The notes under the pieces were generated by a model, which saw nothing but the letters and a program-made list of their open reading frames with translations, searched no databases and was not told where the DNA came from. This document shows positions 39,773-49,790 of a DNA stretch of 64,000 nucleotides, piece by piece; position 1 is the first letter of the stretch; each line of letters begins with the position of its first letter. Location of the stretch: contig CAJKQK010000005.1 of assembly GCA_905202055.1 (NCBI GenBank), positions 1 to 64,000 of the forward strand. Direction: 5' to 3'. The stretch is from an uncultured Oxalobacter sp. GTDB taxonomy: Bacteria; Pseudomonadota; Gammaproteobacteria; Burkholderiales; Burkholderiaceae_D. A program made the translations under genes and the position numbers.

Positions 39773-40944
39773 TCCAGGGCGCCCAATGCCTGCTCCAGAT
39801 CCGCAATCAGATCGTGCGGATCTTCCAGACCGATATAAAACCGGATCAGCTGATGCCCTCGCTGATTCCAGTCTTTGCGGTCAGGCCGGATACGGTAGGG
39901 AACGGAAAGGCTGTGCGTCCCACCCCATGAAAAGCCCATCTTGAACAGCTTCAGCGCTTCCAGAAAACGATCGGTCTGCGCTTCGGTATAACGTTCGTCA
40001 AACAGCACCGAAAACAGGCCACCGGTTCCGGAAAAGTCCCGTTTGAAGATCTCGTGTCCGGGACAATCCGGAAAAGCGGGATGCAGGATTTTGTCGATCT
40101 CCGGCCTTTGCTTTAACCAGTTCGCCACGATCATGGACGATTCACCACTTTTTTCAAACCGGACTTTCAGGGAAGCCAGACTTCTCAATACCAGATAAGT
40201 ATCGTCAGGGCTCACGCCCATACCCAACCGCATGTGAGCCATATTGACTTTCCGGTTCAATCCTTCATCACGGGTGATGACTGCTCCCATCAGCAAATCC
40301 GAAGCTCCTGCCTGATACTTTGTAACAGCCTGAACAACCACATCGGCACCGTGGCCAAATGCATCGAAAACAAGTCCTGCCGCCCAGGTATTGTCAACAG
40401 CGACAATAACCCCTTTTTCGTGGGCTGCCTTGCAAAGAGCGGGAATATCCGGCACTTCCATCGTAATGGAACCCGGCGTTTCCGCCCAGATCAATCGCGT
40501 ATTCGGCAAGATCAGGTCGGCAATGCCTGAACCGATCAGGGGATCGTAGTAACGGACACTGACGCCAAAATCCTTGCCGAGCCAGTTGCCCAGTTCTCGA
40601 TTGGGGTTATATATATTTTCAGGGATCAAAACATCGTCGCCGGTTTTCAAAAACGCCATATCGACGATCGTAATCGCAGCCAAACCGCTGGGAGCCAGGA
40701 CGCAGTGATTCCCCCCTTCGATGTCAGCCAGTTGTGCTTCCAGCGTAAAGGTCGTCGGAGTGCCATGCAGGCCATAAGTATAAGAATCCCGTCCGATCCA
40801 TTCCCTTGACCGTAATGCATCGACCGTATCGAAAATCACTGTCGAGGCATGATAAACCGCAGGTGGAAAAGCACTGAAACCGGCAGGTGGAACGTAATCG
40901 CTATGGACGATTCTGGTTTGTTTTGATTTTGTCTTTGCACTCAT
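39769..40944 (-). CDS. metC: cystathionine beta-lyase-type PLP enzyme
   Basis: 391 residues from ATG 40944, which overlaps the rimO stop codon (ATGA). Cys/Met-metabolism PLP family: cofactor residues in [11 protein letters not shown] and VDNTWAAG, Schiff-base Lys in [14 protein letters not shown]. The [15 protein letters not shown] segment and the Trp in FSWGGTHSL favour cystathionine beta-lyase over gamma-lyase or synthase. It cleaves cystathionine to homocysteine, pyruvate and ammonia. Coupling to rimO is a local arrangement with no clear functional logic. Confidence 0.88.
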   Translation of the reverse strand: MSAKTKSKQTRIVHSDYVPPAGFSAFPPAVYHASTVIFDTVDALRSREWIGRDSYTYGLHGTPTTFTLEAQLADIEGGNHCVLAPSGLAAITIVDMAFLKTGDDVLIPENIYNPNRELGNWLGKDFGVSVRYYDPLIGSGIADLILPNTRLIWAETPGSITMEVPDIPALCKAAHEKGVIVAVDNTWAAGLVFDAFGHGADVVVQAVTKYQAGASDLLMGAVITRDEGLNRKVNMAHMRLGMGVSPDDTYLVLRSLASLKVRFEKSGESSMIVANWLKQRPEIDKILHPAFPDCPGHEIFKRDFSGTGGLFSVLFDERYTEAQTDRFLEALKLFKMGFSWGGTHSLSVPYRIRPDRKDWNQRGHQLIRFYIGLEDPHDLIADLEQALGALD

Positions 40945-42332
40945 TTCTTTTTCCCGACTGTTTGTTTTTTCGGTTCTTCCGGAACGAAAAGCCCCCACAA
41001 ATCGTGCGCATCCGATTCTTCAATGCGGACATTGATGAATTCCCCCGGCAGCAGCTTGCGACGCATCCCTTTCGGTTTCCGGACATACACGACACCATCG
41101 ATTTCAGGTGCATCGGCAGACGAACGCCCAACCGCGCCGCCACGGATCGTTTCATCGACAAGCACACGGAGGGTTTTCCCGATCTTGCCTTGCAATGTCC
41201 CGAACGAAATCTCTTCCTGCAGCTGCATCAGTCGGGCCCGTCGTTCTTCCCTGATCTCTTCAGGAACCGCTCCCGGCAATGCATTGGCAGGTGCACCTTC
41301 AACCGGTGAATAAGGGAAACAGCCCAGACGGTCGATTTTCGCTTCTTTCAGAAAATCGAGGAGGTACTGGAATTCTTCTTCGGTTTCACCGGGAAATCCG
41401 GTAATGAATGTCGAACGGATCGTGATATCCGGGCACATCTTTCGCCATCTCAGAATTTGTTCCAGATGCCGTTCTCCGCTGGCTGGACGTTTCATGCGTT
41501 TCAATACATCCGGATGGGCATGCTGGAACGGAACATCCAGATAGGGAACCACTCCTCCCTCATTCATGACTGGAATAATGTCATCGATATGAGGATACGG
41601 ATAGATATAATGCAGGCGCACCCATGCATCGTATTTCTTCGCGAGTTTGCCCAGTGCCCCAGTCAGCTGTGTAACGTGTGTTTTCACCGGACGGCCACCC
41701 CAGAATCCCGTTCTGAATTTCGTATCCAGACCGTAAGCGCCCGTATCCTGGGAAATAACCAGCAATTCCTTCACGCCTGAGGCGAACAGTTGTTCAGCTT
41801 CGTCGAGCACCTTGCCGACCGGATAGGATTCGAGCTCACCGCGCAAGTCAGGAATGATGCAGAACGTACAGTGATGACTACATCCTTCAGAAATTTTCAG
41901 GTAAGCGTAATGTTTCGGTGTCAGTTTGATGCCCTGAGGTGGAATCAGGTCAACAAAGGGTTCATGCGGACGCGGCAGAAAGCGGTGAACGGCATCCATC
42001 ACTTCGGAAACCGCATCGGGACCGGTCACGTCCAGCACTTTCGGGTGAATGTTCCGGATGAAATCACTTCCATCCCTGTCTTTTTTGGCGCCCAGACAGC
42101 CGGTCACAATGACCTTGCCGTTTTCTTCGAGTGCTTCCGCAATCGCCTGCAGCGATTCCGCTTCAGCAGCATCGATAAATCCGCAGGTATTCACAATGAC
42201 CAGTCCGGCATCCTGATACGTTTCGGCTGTCTCATAGCCTTCAGCCCGCAATCTCGTCAGGATTTTTTCCGAATCCACCAGCGCCTTGGGACACCCCAGT
42301 GAAACGAACCCGATTGTATTTTCTTTATCCAT
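40941..42332 (-). CDS. rimO: ribosomal protein S12 methylthiotransferase
   Basis: 463 residues. The N-terminal UPF0004 domain carries the Cys ligands of the auxiliary cluster (GCPKAL, NTCGFI, TGCLG). The radical-SAM CxxxCxxC is CSHHCTFC in [20 protein letters not shown], and a C-terminal TRAM domain is present. The N-terminal [16 protein letters not shown] is diagnostic for RimO as opposed to MiaB. It adds a methylthio group to an Asp of ribosomal protein S12. Confidence 0.96.
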   Translation of the reverse strand: MDKENTIGFVSLGCPKALVDSEKILTRLRAEGYETAETYQDAGLVIVNTCGFIDAAEAESLQAIAEALEENGKVIVTGCLGAKKDRDGSDFIRNIHPKVLDVTGPDAVSEVMDAVHRFLPRPHEPFVDLIPPQGIKLTPKHYAYLKISEGCSHHCTFCIIPDLRGELESYPVGKVLDEAEQLFASGVKELLVISQDTGAYGLDTKFRTGFWGGRPVKTHVTQLTGALGKLAKKYDAWVRLHYIYPYPHIDDIIPVMNEGGVVPYLDVPFQHAHPDVLKRMKRPASGERHLEQILRWRKMCPDITIRSTFITGFPGETEEEFQYLLDFLKEAKIDRLGCFPYSPVEGAPANALPGAVPEEIREERRARLMQLQEEISFGTLQGKIGKTLRVLVDETIRGGAVGRSSADAPEIDGVVYVRKPKGMRRKLLPGEFINVRIEESDAHDLWGLFVPEEPKKQTVGKKK

Positions 42333-42455
42333 CTTTCAAGCCATAAAAACGACAAGACAAAGTCTGTCGCGAACAGAACCAAAACGCCATTTTGCCCGAT
42401 TATCGAATTTCAGGCCTTTAAAATCAGAGGCATATGACAAAAGAACAACTGATTT

Positions 42456-43211
42456 TCAGTCAACCATCCAGATACCGCTTGCCATTCTTCCCGTAACACC
42501 ATCGCGTCTGTAAGAATAAAAACGCTCTTTATCCGTCACCGTACAGAAGCCGCCGCCCGACACATCGGTAACGCCCAGCTTGTCCAATGTCATTTTTGCA
42601 AGCGCATAGATATCGGCCAGATATTTCCCCGCCATGTTTTTTCTGACAACGAATGCCGATCCCATCAAAGGATTCTTTTGAACAAATGCCCGTCGGACAT
42701 CTTCTCCCACTTCAAAGGCGTCAGGTCCGATGGCCGGTCCCAGCCATGCCATGATTTCCGAATTCGTCTTTTCCCTCATTACGGTGACTGTATTTTCAAG
42801 AATGTCGCCGGCGAGTCCTTTCCATCCTGCATGAGCGGCCGCGACGACGGTACCGGCCTTGTCACACAGCAAAACAGGCAAACAGTCTGCCGTCATAATA
42901 GTGCATACAATGCCGTTTTTTTCCGAAAAAGAAGCGTCTGCATCGGGAATTCCCAAAACACCTTCCCCGTTGACGACCGTTGTCCCGTGAACCTGATTGA
43001 GCCAGACGGGTTCTGCTGGTAATTCTTTCCTCAAAATCGCTCTGTTTTTTTGTACGTCCAAAAGGCTGTCACCGACATGCATGCCGAAATTCAGTCCATT
43101 TTTTCCGGAATCGTCACCCTGATAAGGAGACTCGCTCACGCCACCATACCGGACTGTCGAAAAAGCCCGGATATTTTCCGGGGCACTCCATTCAGGAATA
43201 ATCAGATTCAT
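42456..43211 (-). CDS. pgeF: peptidoglycan editing factor, laccase-domain YfiH family
   Basis: 251 residues from ATG 43211, starting 20 bases inside rluD with a GGA-rich ribosome-binding site. Metal and active-site residues are in [19 protein letters not shown] and [12 protein letters not shown], which define the YfiH family. PgeF removes wrongly inserted amino acids from muropeptide precursors and has purine-nucleoside activity in some members. The rluD-pgeF pair divergent from bamD is conserved from E. coli to betaproteobacteria. Confidence 0.93.
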   Translation of the reverse strand: MNLIIPEWSAPENIRAFSTVRYGGVSESPYQGDDSGKNGLNFGMHVGDSLLDVQKNRAILRKELPAEPVWLNQVHGTTVVNGEGVLGIPDADASFSEKNGIVCTIMTADCLPVLLCDKAGTVVAAAHAGWKGLAGDILENTVTVMREKTNSEIMAWLGPAIGPDAFEVGEDVRRAFVQKNPLMGSAFVVRKNMAGKYLADIYALAKMTLDKLGVTDVSGGGFCTVTDKERFYSYRRDGVTGRMASGIWMVD

Positions 43212-44220
43212 ACCATTTCCCGTTTTCTTCGATAAAAGAGCGCTCAAGCAATTCTTTCATGTCCTCCGGCAGTGCCGCCGTCCATTCACAAAACTCTTTA
43301 CTTGATGGGTGAACCAGCCCCAGCCGGAATGCGTGCAATGCCTGTCTCGGGAAGACGGAGGCCAGATGTGATTTGCCATAAACCGGATCGCCCACCAGAG
43401 GGAAACCGATCGACTGGAGATGAACCCGGATCTGATGTGTGCGACCGGTTTCCAGCCTGCATTTGACCAGACTGACATGCATCTTATTGCATATGCCTTT
43501 GGCAATTTTCCTGAAATGAGTCACGGCAGGCTTTCCGGATTGCGTATGGATGACAGCCATTTTGACCCGATCCCTAGGATGTCGCCCTATCGGTTCGTCA
43601 ATTGTTCCCGACTCCGGGGTATCACCCCAGACTAGCGCCAGATATTCCCTTTTGACTGTTCGTGCCTGCAATTGTCTGACCAGATCGGTTTGCGCCTCGA
43701 TTGTTTTGGCAACAACCATGACGCCACTCGTTTCCTTGTCCAGACGATGGACAATTCCGGCTCTCGGAACGGTTGCGCTTTTCGGATCACGATACAACAA
43801 TCCGTTCAAAAGCGTGCCAGTCCAGTTTCCGGCTGCAGGATGAACGACCAGACCGGCCGGTTTGTTGACGACCAGTATATCCTTGTCTTCAAACACAACA
43901 GGAAATTCGACCGCCTCAGGTGTGAAAGCCAGATCTTCCTCTGCCAGTTGCGGGAAGACACAGATTTCCTCATCGCCGATGACCATCTGTTTTGCCTGTG
44001 CTTTTTTGCTGTTAACAGTGATATATCCATCTTCTATCCAGCGTTGAAGCCTGCTGCGGGAATATTGGGAAAGTTTCGCTGCCACGAGTTTGTCCAGACG
44101 CTGTCCACCGTCTTTCAACGATAAAACAAACCTTATCGGCTCTTGTTCTGTTAATATCTCCTCTTCGTCAGATCCAATTTGAAAAAGTTCGGGGATATTT
44201 GACTTTTCATTTTCTGTCAC
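43192..44220 (-). CDS. rluD: 23S rRNA pseudouridine synthase, RluD type
   Basis: 342 residues: S4 RNA-binding domain (about residues 37-95, [22 protein letters not shown]) and a catalytic domain with the Asp motif [15 protein letters not shown]. RluD makes pseudouridines in helix 69 of 23S rRNA. The start at 44220 is the only good Met upstream of the S4 domain. The tail overlaps pgeF. Context with bamD and pgeF supports RluD rather than RluA or RluC. Confidence 0.93.
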   Translation of the reverse strand: MTENEKSNIPELFQIGSDEEEILTEQEPIRFVLSLKDGGQRLDKLVAAKLSQYSRSRLQRWIEDGYITVNSKKAQAKQMVIGDEEICVFPQLAEEDLAFTPEAVEFPVVFEDKDILVVNKPAGLVVHPAAGNWTGTLLNGLLYRDPKSATVPRAGIVHRLDKETSGVMVVAKTIEAQTDLVRQLQARTVKREYLALVWGDTPESGTIDEPIGRHPRDRVKMAVIHTQSGKPAVTHFRKIAKGICNKMHVSLVKCRLETGRTHQIRVHLQSIGFPLVGDPVYGKSHLASVFPRQALHAFRLGLVHPSSKEFCEWTAALPEDMKELLERSFIEENGKWYESDYS

Positions 44221-44289
44221 ACTGTGTCCTATCAGCTATAATTCTGAAATTAAACGTTTTTTCCAGACAAACTGCATTCTGCAAAAATT

Positions 44290-45090
44290 ATGCGCAAGTA
44301 TTTAACTATCCTTCTGGCCTGCATTATCGCCCTATCCATATCCGCTTGTGGCCTGTTGCCTGAAAAAATAGATGAAACGGCTTCCTGGCCGGCAGGCAAA
44401 TTGTATCGCGAAGCCAAAGAAGAATTGAACTCGGGTAACTACGAAAAAGCGGTCGAATACTTCGAAAAGCTGGAAGCGCGTTATCCTTTCGGCGTATACG
44501 CCCAGCAGGCCCAGATGGATATTGCCTATGCCTACTATCGCCAGAATGAACAGGCGCAGGCTCTGGCGGCGGCTGAACGTTTCATCAAGCTGCACCCGAA
44601 TCATCCGAACATCGATTATATGTATTATCTGAAGGGCCTGATCAATTTCAATGACCGTCTCGGTCTTTTGAATTTTGCCTTCCGGCAGGACTTGTCAGAA
44701 CGCGATCCGAAAGCCGCACAGGATGCTTTCGACTCATTCAAGGTTCTGGTGACCCGTTATCCGGACAGCGTCTATACAAAAGATGCCATGCTCCGCATGA
44801 AATATCTGGTTACCATGCTTGCCAAATATGAAATTCACGTCGCCAAATATTATTACCGGCGTGGGGCTTATCTGGCAGCGGCAAACCGTGCACAGCGTAC
44901 AATCAAGAATTATCCTGAATCACATGTCGTGGAAGAAGCGCTCTACATCATGGTGCAGTCATACAAGAAACTGGGGCTGTACGACCTGAGTGCTGACGCG
45001 GAACGCGTTTTCAAACAAAACTATCCCGATAGCAAGATCCCTTATGGCGCCGCGGACAAAAAATCCGATCCGTGGTGGCAATTCTGGTAA
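44290..45090 (+). CDS. bamD: outer-membrane assembly lipoprotein
   Basis: 266 residues. A lipoprotein signal peptide ends in lipobox ISAC with acylated Cys20. Tetratricopeptide-like repeats follow (KLYREAKEELNSGNYEKAVEYF, then three or four more helical pairs), as in BamD/ComL, an essential component of the BAM complex that folds beta-barrels such as the porin found here. Divergent from rluD by 69 bp. Confidence 0.96.
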   Translation: MRKYLTILLACIIALSISACGLLPEKIDETASWPAGKLYREAKEELNSGNYEKAVEYFEKLEARYPFGVYAQQAQMDIAYAYYRQNEQAQALAAAERFIKLHPNHPNIDYMYYLKGLINFNDRLGLLNFAFRQDLSERDPKAAQDAFDSFKVLVTRYPDSVYTKDAMLRMKYLVTMLAKYEIHVAKYYYRRGAYLAAANRAQRTIKNYPESHVVEEALYIMVQSYKKLGLYDLSADAERVFKQNYPDSKIPYGAADKKSDPWWQFW

Positions 45091-45138
45091 AAAATGCCGG
45101 TTTATGCACAAGTGTTTTAAAACAACTGATTTTTAAAA

Positions 45139-45792
45139 ATGGTTCAACCCGCACAAGCCGTAGCAGGCAGTTCCCTGATTACAGTAACCGCTCCTTCCGG
45201 AGCCGGCAAATCATCTCTTCTGGCCGCCCTGATTCAGAGCGACTCCGGTCTTCGCCTGTCTGTATCGCATACCACCCGGCAGCCGCGTCCCGGAGAGCAG
45301 AACGGTCGTGAATACCACTTCACGACCGTAGATGATTTCAAAAAACGCCTGAAAGACGGTGAGTTTCTCGAACATGCGGAAGTTCATGGAAACTTCTATG
45401 GCACTTCCCGTGTCGCAGTATTGAACCAGTTGAATGAAGGTTATGACACCATTCTGGAAATCGACTGGCAGGGTGCCCATCAAATCAGAAGACTTTTTCC
45501 CGAAACCGTCAGCATTTTCATTCTGCCACCGTCCATAACGGTACTCGAGGAAAGGCTCAACAAACGGGGCCAGGACTCGCAGGAAATCATAAAACAACGG
45601 ATTGCGGCTGCCGACGAAGAGATCCGGCATGCATCCGAATTTGATTATGTTATCATCAATAATAAATTCGATCAGGCGTTATCCACACTGGCAGCCATTG
45701 TTCAGACCGCGCGTTGCCGATTGACACGACAAGCCATAAAAAACAAGGACTTGTTTGAACAATTCGGCATTAACTGTTGCAACAACCAGTAA
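45139..45792 (+). CDS. gmk: guanylate kinase
   Basis: 217 residues with the P-loop VTAPSGAGKSSLLAAL near the N-terminus, the GMP-binding SHTTRQPRPGEQNGREYHF and the lid region. It phosphorylates GMP to GDP. It is followed by rpoZ and spoT, a conserved order that links guanine nucleotide supply with (p)ppGpp metabolism. Confidence 0.97.
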   Translation: MVQPAQAVAGSSLITVTAPSGAGKSSLLAALIQSDSGLRLSVSHTTRQPRPGEQNGREYHFTTVDDFKKRLKDGEFLEHAEVHGNFYGTSRVAVLNQLNEGYDTILEIDWQGAHQIRRLFPETVSIFILPPSITVLEERLNKRGQDSQEIIKQRIAAADEEIRHASEFDYVIINNKFDQALSTLAAIVQTARCRLTRQAIKNKDLFEQFGINCCNNQ

Positions 45793-45826
45793 AATAACGT
45801 TCCGATTTACTTTTCAGGATTAAGAA

Positions 45827-46030
45827 ATGGCTCGTATTACTATTGAAGATTGCTTGAAAGAAATTCCAAACCGCTTTGAATTGACCTTGTGTGCGACTTA
45901 TCGCGCCCGCCAGCTGTTACAGGGTCATACACCTAAGGTCGAAGCCAAGGATAAAATGACGGTAATCGCGTTGCGCGAAATCGCCGCAGCCAAAGTCGGC
46001 AAGGAAATGTTGAAAAAGGTGCCAAGCTAA
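45827..46030 (+). CDS. rpoZ: RNA polymerase omega subunit
   Basis: 67 residues, the short betaproteobacterial form. [19 protein letters not shown] and the helix AQ-like RARQLLQG match RpoZ. A GGAT-type ribosome-binding site lies before the ATG. It stabilises the beta' subunit and supports ppGpp binding to RNA polymerase; it is encoded directly before spoT. Confidence 0.96.
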   Translation: MARITIEDCLKEIPNRFELTLCATYRARQLLQGHTPKVEAKDKMTVIALREIAAAKVGKEMLKKVPS

Positions 46031-46108
46031 AACGGTTTGGATACACCCACAAACGGTACGTTTTGCCTGGCGGTTATTAAACTGTTTCGCTGATTCTGGA
46101 AAACACTT

Positions 46109-48376
46109 ATGACGCTTAACGGAACCGCTTCTTCGACCAGCCAGACCGGCATTGTTGACCCGAACCATGCCGCGTTGCCTGTCAACCAGTTTGACAGCGC
46201 TGCCAAGATCGCACCACCATCGACCAAACCGCTGGTGGTTACGTTCTCGAACCTTGCCAAAAAACTGGAGACCTACCTTTCTCCCGCTGATATGAAGCGG
46301 ATTCTGGAGGCTTTCCGCTTTGCAGATGAAAAACATCTTGGGCAGATCCGCAAATCCGGGGAACCATATATATCCCATCCTCTCGCTGTTGCCGAAATCT
46401 GCGCAGGCTGGAAACTGGACGCCCAAGCCGTCATGGCGGCGTTATTGCACGATGTCGTCGAAGACCAGGGCGTTACCCTCGACGAACTGATCGAGCGTTT
46501 TGGGGCGCCGGTCGCAGCTATGGTGGACGGTTTGTCGAAACTGGAAAAACTCCAGTTCAAGACCCATGTCGATGCACAGGGCGAAAATTTCCGGAAAATG
46601 CTGCTTGCCATGGCGCGGGATGTCCGTGTCATTCTCATCAAACTGGCAGACCGTTTGCATAACATGCGAACGCTGGATGTCATGAATCGCTCCAAGCAAT
46701 TCCGTATCGCCAGTGAAACGATGGAAGTATACGTCCCGATCGCGCATCGTCTGGGTATCAACAACCTGTACCGCGAAATGCAGGATCTGGCGTTTCACCG
46801 CCTCTATCCCTACCGTTATGAAGTGCTGTCTAAAGCCATTCAGGCTTCCCGGGGCAACCGGCGTGTCCTGTTAGGCAAGGTACACGATGCCGTCAGCACG
46901 GCACTGGAAAAAAACGGCATTCATGCCGAAATCTACGGACGCGAAAAAACCCTGTACGGCATTTACCGGAAAATGCGCAACCAGAACCTCTCTTTTTCCC
47001 AGGTTCTGGACATTTATGGTTTCCGTATCGTCGTCGAAACGCTGCCGCAATGCTACATGGCGCTCGGCGTTTTGCATGCCCTGTACAAACCCATTCCCGG
47101 CAAGGTGCAGGATTATATTGCCATGCCGAAGTTGAACAGTTACCAGTCTTTGCATACAACCCTGATCGGCCCTTACGGCGCGCCAGTCGAATTCCAGATT
47201 CGCACACCTGAAATGCACCACGTTGCCGAAACAGGTGTGGCCGCTCACTGGCTGTACAAATCCGAAAACGAGACGCTAACCGATCTTCAGAAACACAGTC
47301 TTGGATGGCTCCAGTCCCTTCTGGACATCCAGCAGCAAACCGGCAACTCCGCCGAGTTTTTCGAACATATCAAGGTCGACCTTTTCCCGGATTCCGTTTA
47401 CGTATTCACACCGAAATCGAAAATCATTGCTCTGCCACGTCAGGCAACGGCACTGGACTTTGCTTATAACATCCACACGGATGTCGGTGACCATACCGCC
47501 TCCGTCAAGATCAACAACAGTCCTGTCCCATTACGTACTGAATTGCAAAACGGTGATATTGTTGAAATCATCACGTCGCCAAATGCACATCCCACGCCGA
47601 AATGGCTTGAATTCGTGCGTACAGGCAAGGCCCGTTCATGCATTCGCAGTTATCTTCGCTCCGTCAATCAGTCTGATTCCATCAAGCTCGGGAAACGACT
47701 GCTTGAACAAGCCTTCAAATCGCAGCATTTGAACGAGGAAGAAATCCCCCAGGCCGTTTTCGACAAGCTCCTGTATGAAACCGGTTCGAAGTCACTGGAC
47801 GATATTTATACCGATATCGGGGTAGGTAAACGGCTGGCGGCGCTGGTAGCCCGCCGAGTTGTAGGCCTGATCGACGAAGTGAACCGCAAAAAAGGGAATG
47901 CGACAGATGAGGAAGAACCGCAAAAAGTCGAACCGGTTCTTATTTACGGCAGTGAAGGAATCAATGTCCAGCTTGCTGCCTGTTGTCTCCCGATACCCGG
48001 CGATTCAATTATCGGCGAACTCAATATGACCCGCGGGCTGGTCGTTCATAATGCCGAATGCCAGCAGGCCAAGAAACTGATGGGAAAAGAGCCTGAAAAA
48101 TGGATCAATGTCGACTGGGGCGAAGATCTCGGCAATCGCAGCTTCGATTGTTATCTGCGTGTACTGGTTCATGAAGAAAAAGGCGTTCTGGCTCGTGTCA
48201 CATCCGAAATCAGCGGTGCGAATGCCAATATCACCGCCGTTTCGCTGGAAGCGCAAGGTGAATTCACGATGTTCAAATTCACGATTCAGGTGGAAAACCG
48301 CGTCCATCTGGCCAATCTGATCCGCCGTGTCCGTCACGTCCCGAGCGTCAGAAAAATCGGGAGGGATAACATCTGA
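46109..48376 (+). CDS. spoT: bifunctional (p)ppGpp synthetase/hydrolase
   Basis: 755 residues. HD hydrolase motif HDVVED near residue 115 and RLHNMRTL; synthetase motifs EKTLYGIYRKM, YGFRIVVE and SYQSLHT; then TGS (VYVFTPKSKIIALP) and a C-terminal ACT domain (LRVLVHEEKGVLARVTSEI). Both catalytic halves look intact, so it should make and degrade the alarmone. The ATG has a GGAAAA box upstream. It is the third gene of the gmk-rpoZ-spoT operon. The stop lies inside a hairpin. Confidence 0.96.
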   Translation: MTLNGTASSTSQTGIVDPNHAALPVNQFDSAAKIAPPSTKPLVVTFSNLAKKLETYLSPADMKRILEAFRFADEKHLGQIRKSGEPYISHPLAVAEICAGWKLDAQAVMAALLHDVVEDQGVTLDELIERFGAPVAAMVDGLSKLEKLQFKTHVDAQGENFRKMLLAMARDVRVILIKLADRLHNMRTLDVMNRSKQFRIASETMEVYVPIAHRLGINNLYREMQDLAFHRLYPYRYEVLSKAIQASRGNRRVLLGKVHDAVSTALEKNGIHAEIYGREKTLYGIYRKMRNQNLSFSQVLDIYGFRIVVETLPQCYMALGVLHALYKPIPGKVQDYIAMPKLNSYQSLHTTLIGPYGAPVEFQIRTPEMHHVAETGVAAHWLYKSENETLTDLQKHSLGWLQSLLDIQQQTGNSAEFFEHIKVDLFPDSVYVFTPKSKIIALPRQATALDFAYNIHTDVGDHTASVKINNSPVPLRTELQNGDIVEIITSPNAHPTPKWLEFVRTGKARSCIRSYLRSVNQSDSIKLGKRLLEQAFKSQHLNEEEIPQAVFDKLLYETGSKSLDDIYTDIGVGKRLAALVARRVVGLIDEVNRKKGNATDEEEPQKVEPVLIYGSEGINVQLAACCLPIPGDSIIGELNMTRGLVVHNAECQQAKKLMGKEPEKWINVDWGEDLGNRSFDCYLRVLVHEEKGVLARVTSEISGANANITAVSLEAQGEFTMFKFTIQVENRVHLANLIRRVRHVPSVRKIGRDNI

Positions 48377-48390
48377 ACCGGATGTTATCC
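48364..48390 (+). terminator. hairpin over the spoT stop codon
   Basis: GGATAACATC/GATGTTATCC, ten pairs with a seven-base loop; the spoT TGA is in the loop start. No strong T-tract follows, so it may be an mRNA-protective hairpin or a weak terminator between convergent spoT and tyrS. Confidence 0.5.
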
Positions 48391-48406
48391 TCCGCATTCG
48401 CCTGAA

Positions 48407-49651
48407 TCAGGCTAACGTCACTTTGGCGAATTTGCGCTTGCCAACCTGAACGACAAAATCTCCCGCTTCCACTTTCAGGCTCCTGTCGCTGACCGTCTGG
48501 CTGTCGATACGAACCCCCCCCTGATCGACAAGGCGCAAGGCTTCCGATGTGGATGCGCACAATCCGGCCTGCTTCAGCAATTGCCCGATTCCCAGCGGCG
48601 CGCCAGAGAGGGAAACGGACGGTATGTCATCCGGAATGCCGCCGCGCGAACGGGCAACGAAATCTTCCAGAGCCGCGTCGGCGGCAGCACTCGAGTGGAA
48701 ACGGGTAACGATTTCCTTGCCCAGTTCCACCTTGACGTCACGCGGATTCCTGCCGTTTGCCACTTCTTCTTTCAGACGTTGCACATCCTGTATCGACTTG
48801 AACGACAAAAGATCGTAATAACGCCACATCATTTCATCGGAAATACTCATCAGTTTGCCGAACATGACATTGGCCGGTTCGGTGATGCCAACGTAATTGC
48901 CTTTGGATTTGGACATTTTCTCGACGCCATCCAGCCCCTCCAGAAGAGGCATGGTCAAAATGCACTGCGGTTCCTGATTGTAATGACGCTGCAATTCACG
49001 GCCTACCAGCAGATTGAACTTCTGGTCCGTGCCACCGAGCTCCAGATCAGACTGCAAAGCCACGGAGTCATACCCCTGCATCAATGGATAGAGCAGTTCA
49101 TGAACGGAAATCGGAAAACCGTTTTTGAAACGGTTGGCGAAGTCTTCGCGCTCCATGATCCGTGCCAGCGTGTATTGCGAAGCGAGCTGGATCATGCCTG
49201 CCGCACCCAGTTTGTCACTCCATTCGGAGTTGTATCGGATTTCGGTTTTTTCCGGATCCAGAACCAGACTGGCCTGTGCGAAATAGGTCATGGCATTTTC
49301 CTTGACCTGTTCGCGTGTCAATGGAGGACGGGTAATATTTCTTCCACTTGGATCGCCAATCATCGACGTAAAATCGCCAATCAGGAAAATCACGACATGT
49401 CCGAGATTCTGCAACTGGCGCATTTTGTTCAATACAACCGTGTGTCCCAGATGCAAATCAGGCGCAGTCGGATCCAGTCCCAGCTTGATACGCAGCGGTT
49501 TGCCCGTTTTTTCGGAACGGGCGAGTTTCTGGGCAAATTCGGATTCGATCAGGAGTTCATCGCACCCGCGCAAGGTGATCGCCAGCGCTTCCCTGACAGC
49601 ATCGGACAAAGACAACTCATCGGCCGCAGGCACAGAAATTTTTTCGTTCAT
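48407..49651 (-). CDS. tyrS: tyrosyl-tRNA synthetase
   Basis: 414 residues, class I fold. HIGH motif as HLGHT in DPTAPDLHLGHTVVLNK, KMSKS motif as KMSKSKGNYVG and a C-terminal S4 domain (DQGGVRIDSQTVSD). KMSKS in place of the KFGKT form marks the TyrZ-type branch used by many betaproteobacteria. It is divergent from the murein peptidase gene, which is a conserved arrangement. Confidence 0.96.
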   Translation of the reverse strand: MNEKISVPAADELSLSDAVREALAITLRGCDELLIESEFAQKLARSEKTGKPLRIKLGLDPTAPDLHLGHTVVLNKMRQLQNLGHVVIFLIGDFTSMIGDPSGRNITRPPLTREQVKENAMTYFAQASLVLDPEKTEIRYNSEWSDKLGAAGMIQLASQYTLARIMEREDFANRFKNGFPISVHELLYPLMQGYDSVALQSDLELGGTDQKFNLLVGRELQRHYNQEPQCILTMPLLEGLDGVEKMSKSKGNYVGITEPANVMFGKLMSISDEMMWRYYDLLSFKSIQDVQRLKEEVANGRNPRDVKVELGKEIVTRFHSSAAADAALEDFVARSRGGIPDDIPSVSLSGAPLGIGQLLKQAGLCASTSEALRLVDQGGVRIDSQTVSDRSLKVEAGDFVVQVGKRKFAKVTLA

Positions 49652-49790
49652 TTCACTAATTTATGACAGTTTGTATTGGTATAATGTGGACTTTCGGCAA
49701 TTTTGCAAATGCCTGATCCTATAAAAATAATAAGAAGAGAATGGTGCAAAAAAGTGAATTTTAACTGATTGCGGCAATAAGAGGAATTTA

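Noticed and set aside
48581..49666. 361-residue plus-strand frame opposite tyrS
   Set aside because: Antisense shadow of a housekeeping gene with complete HLGHT and KMSKS motifs.
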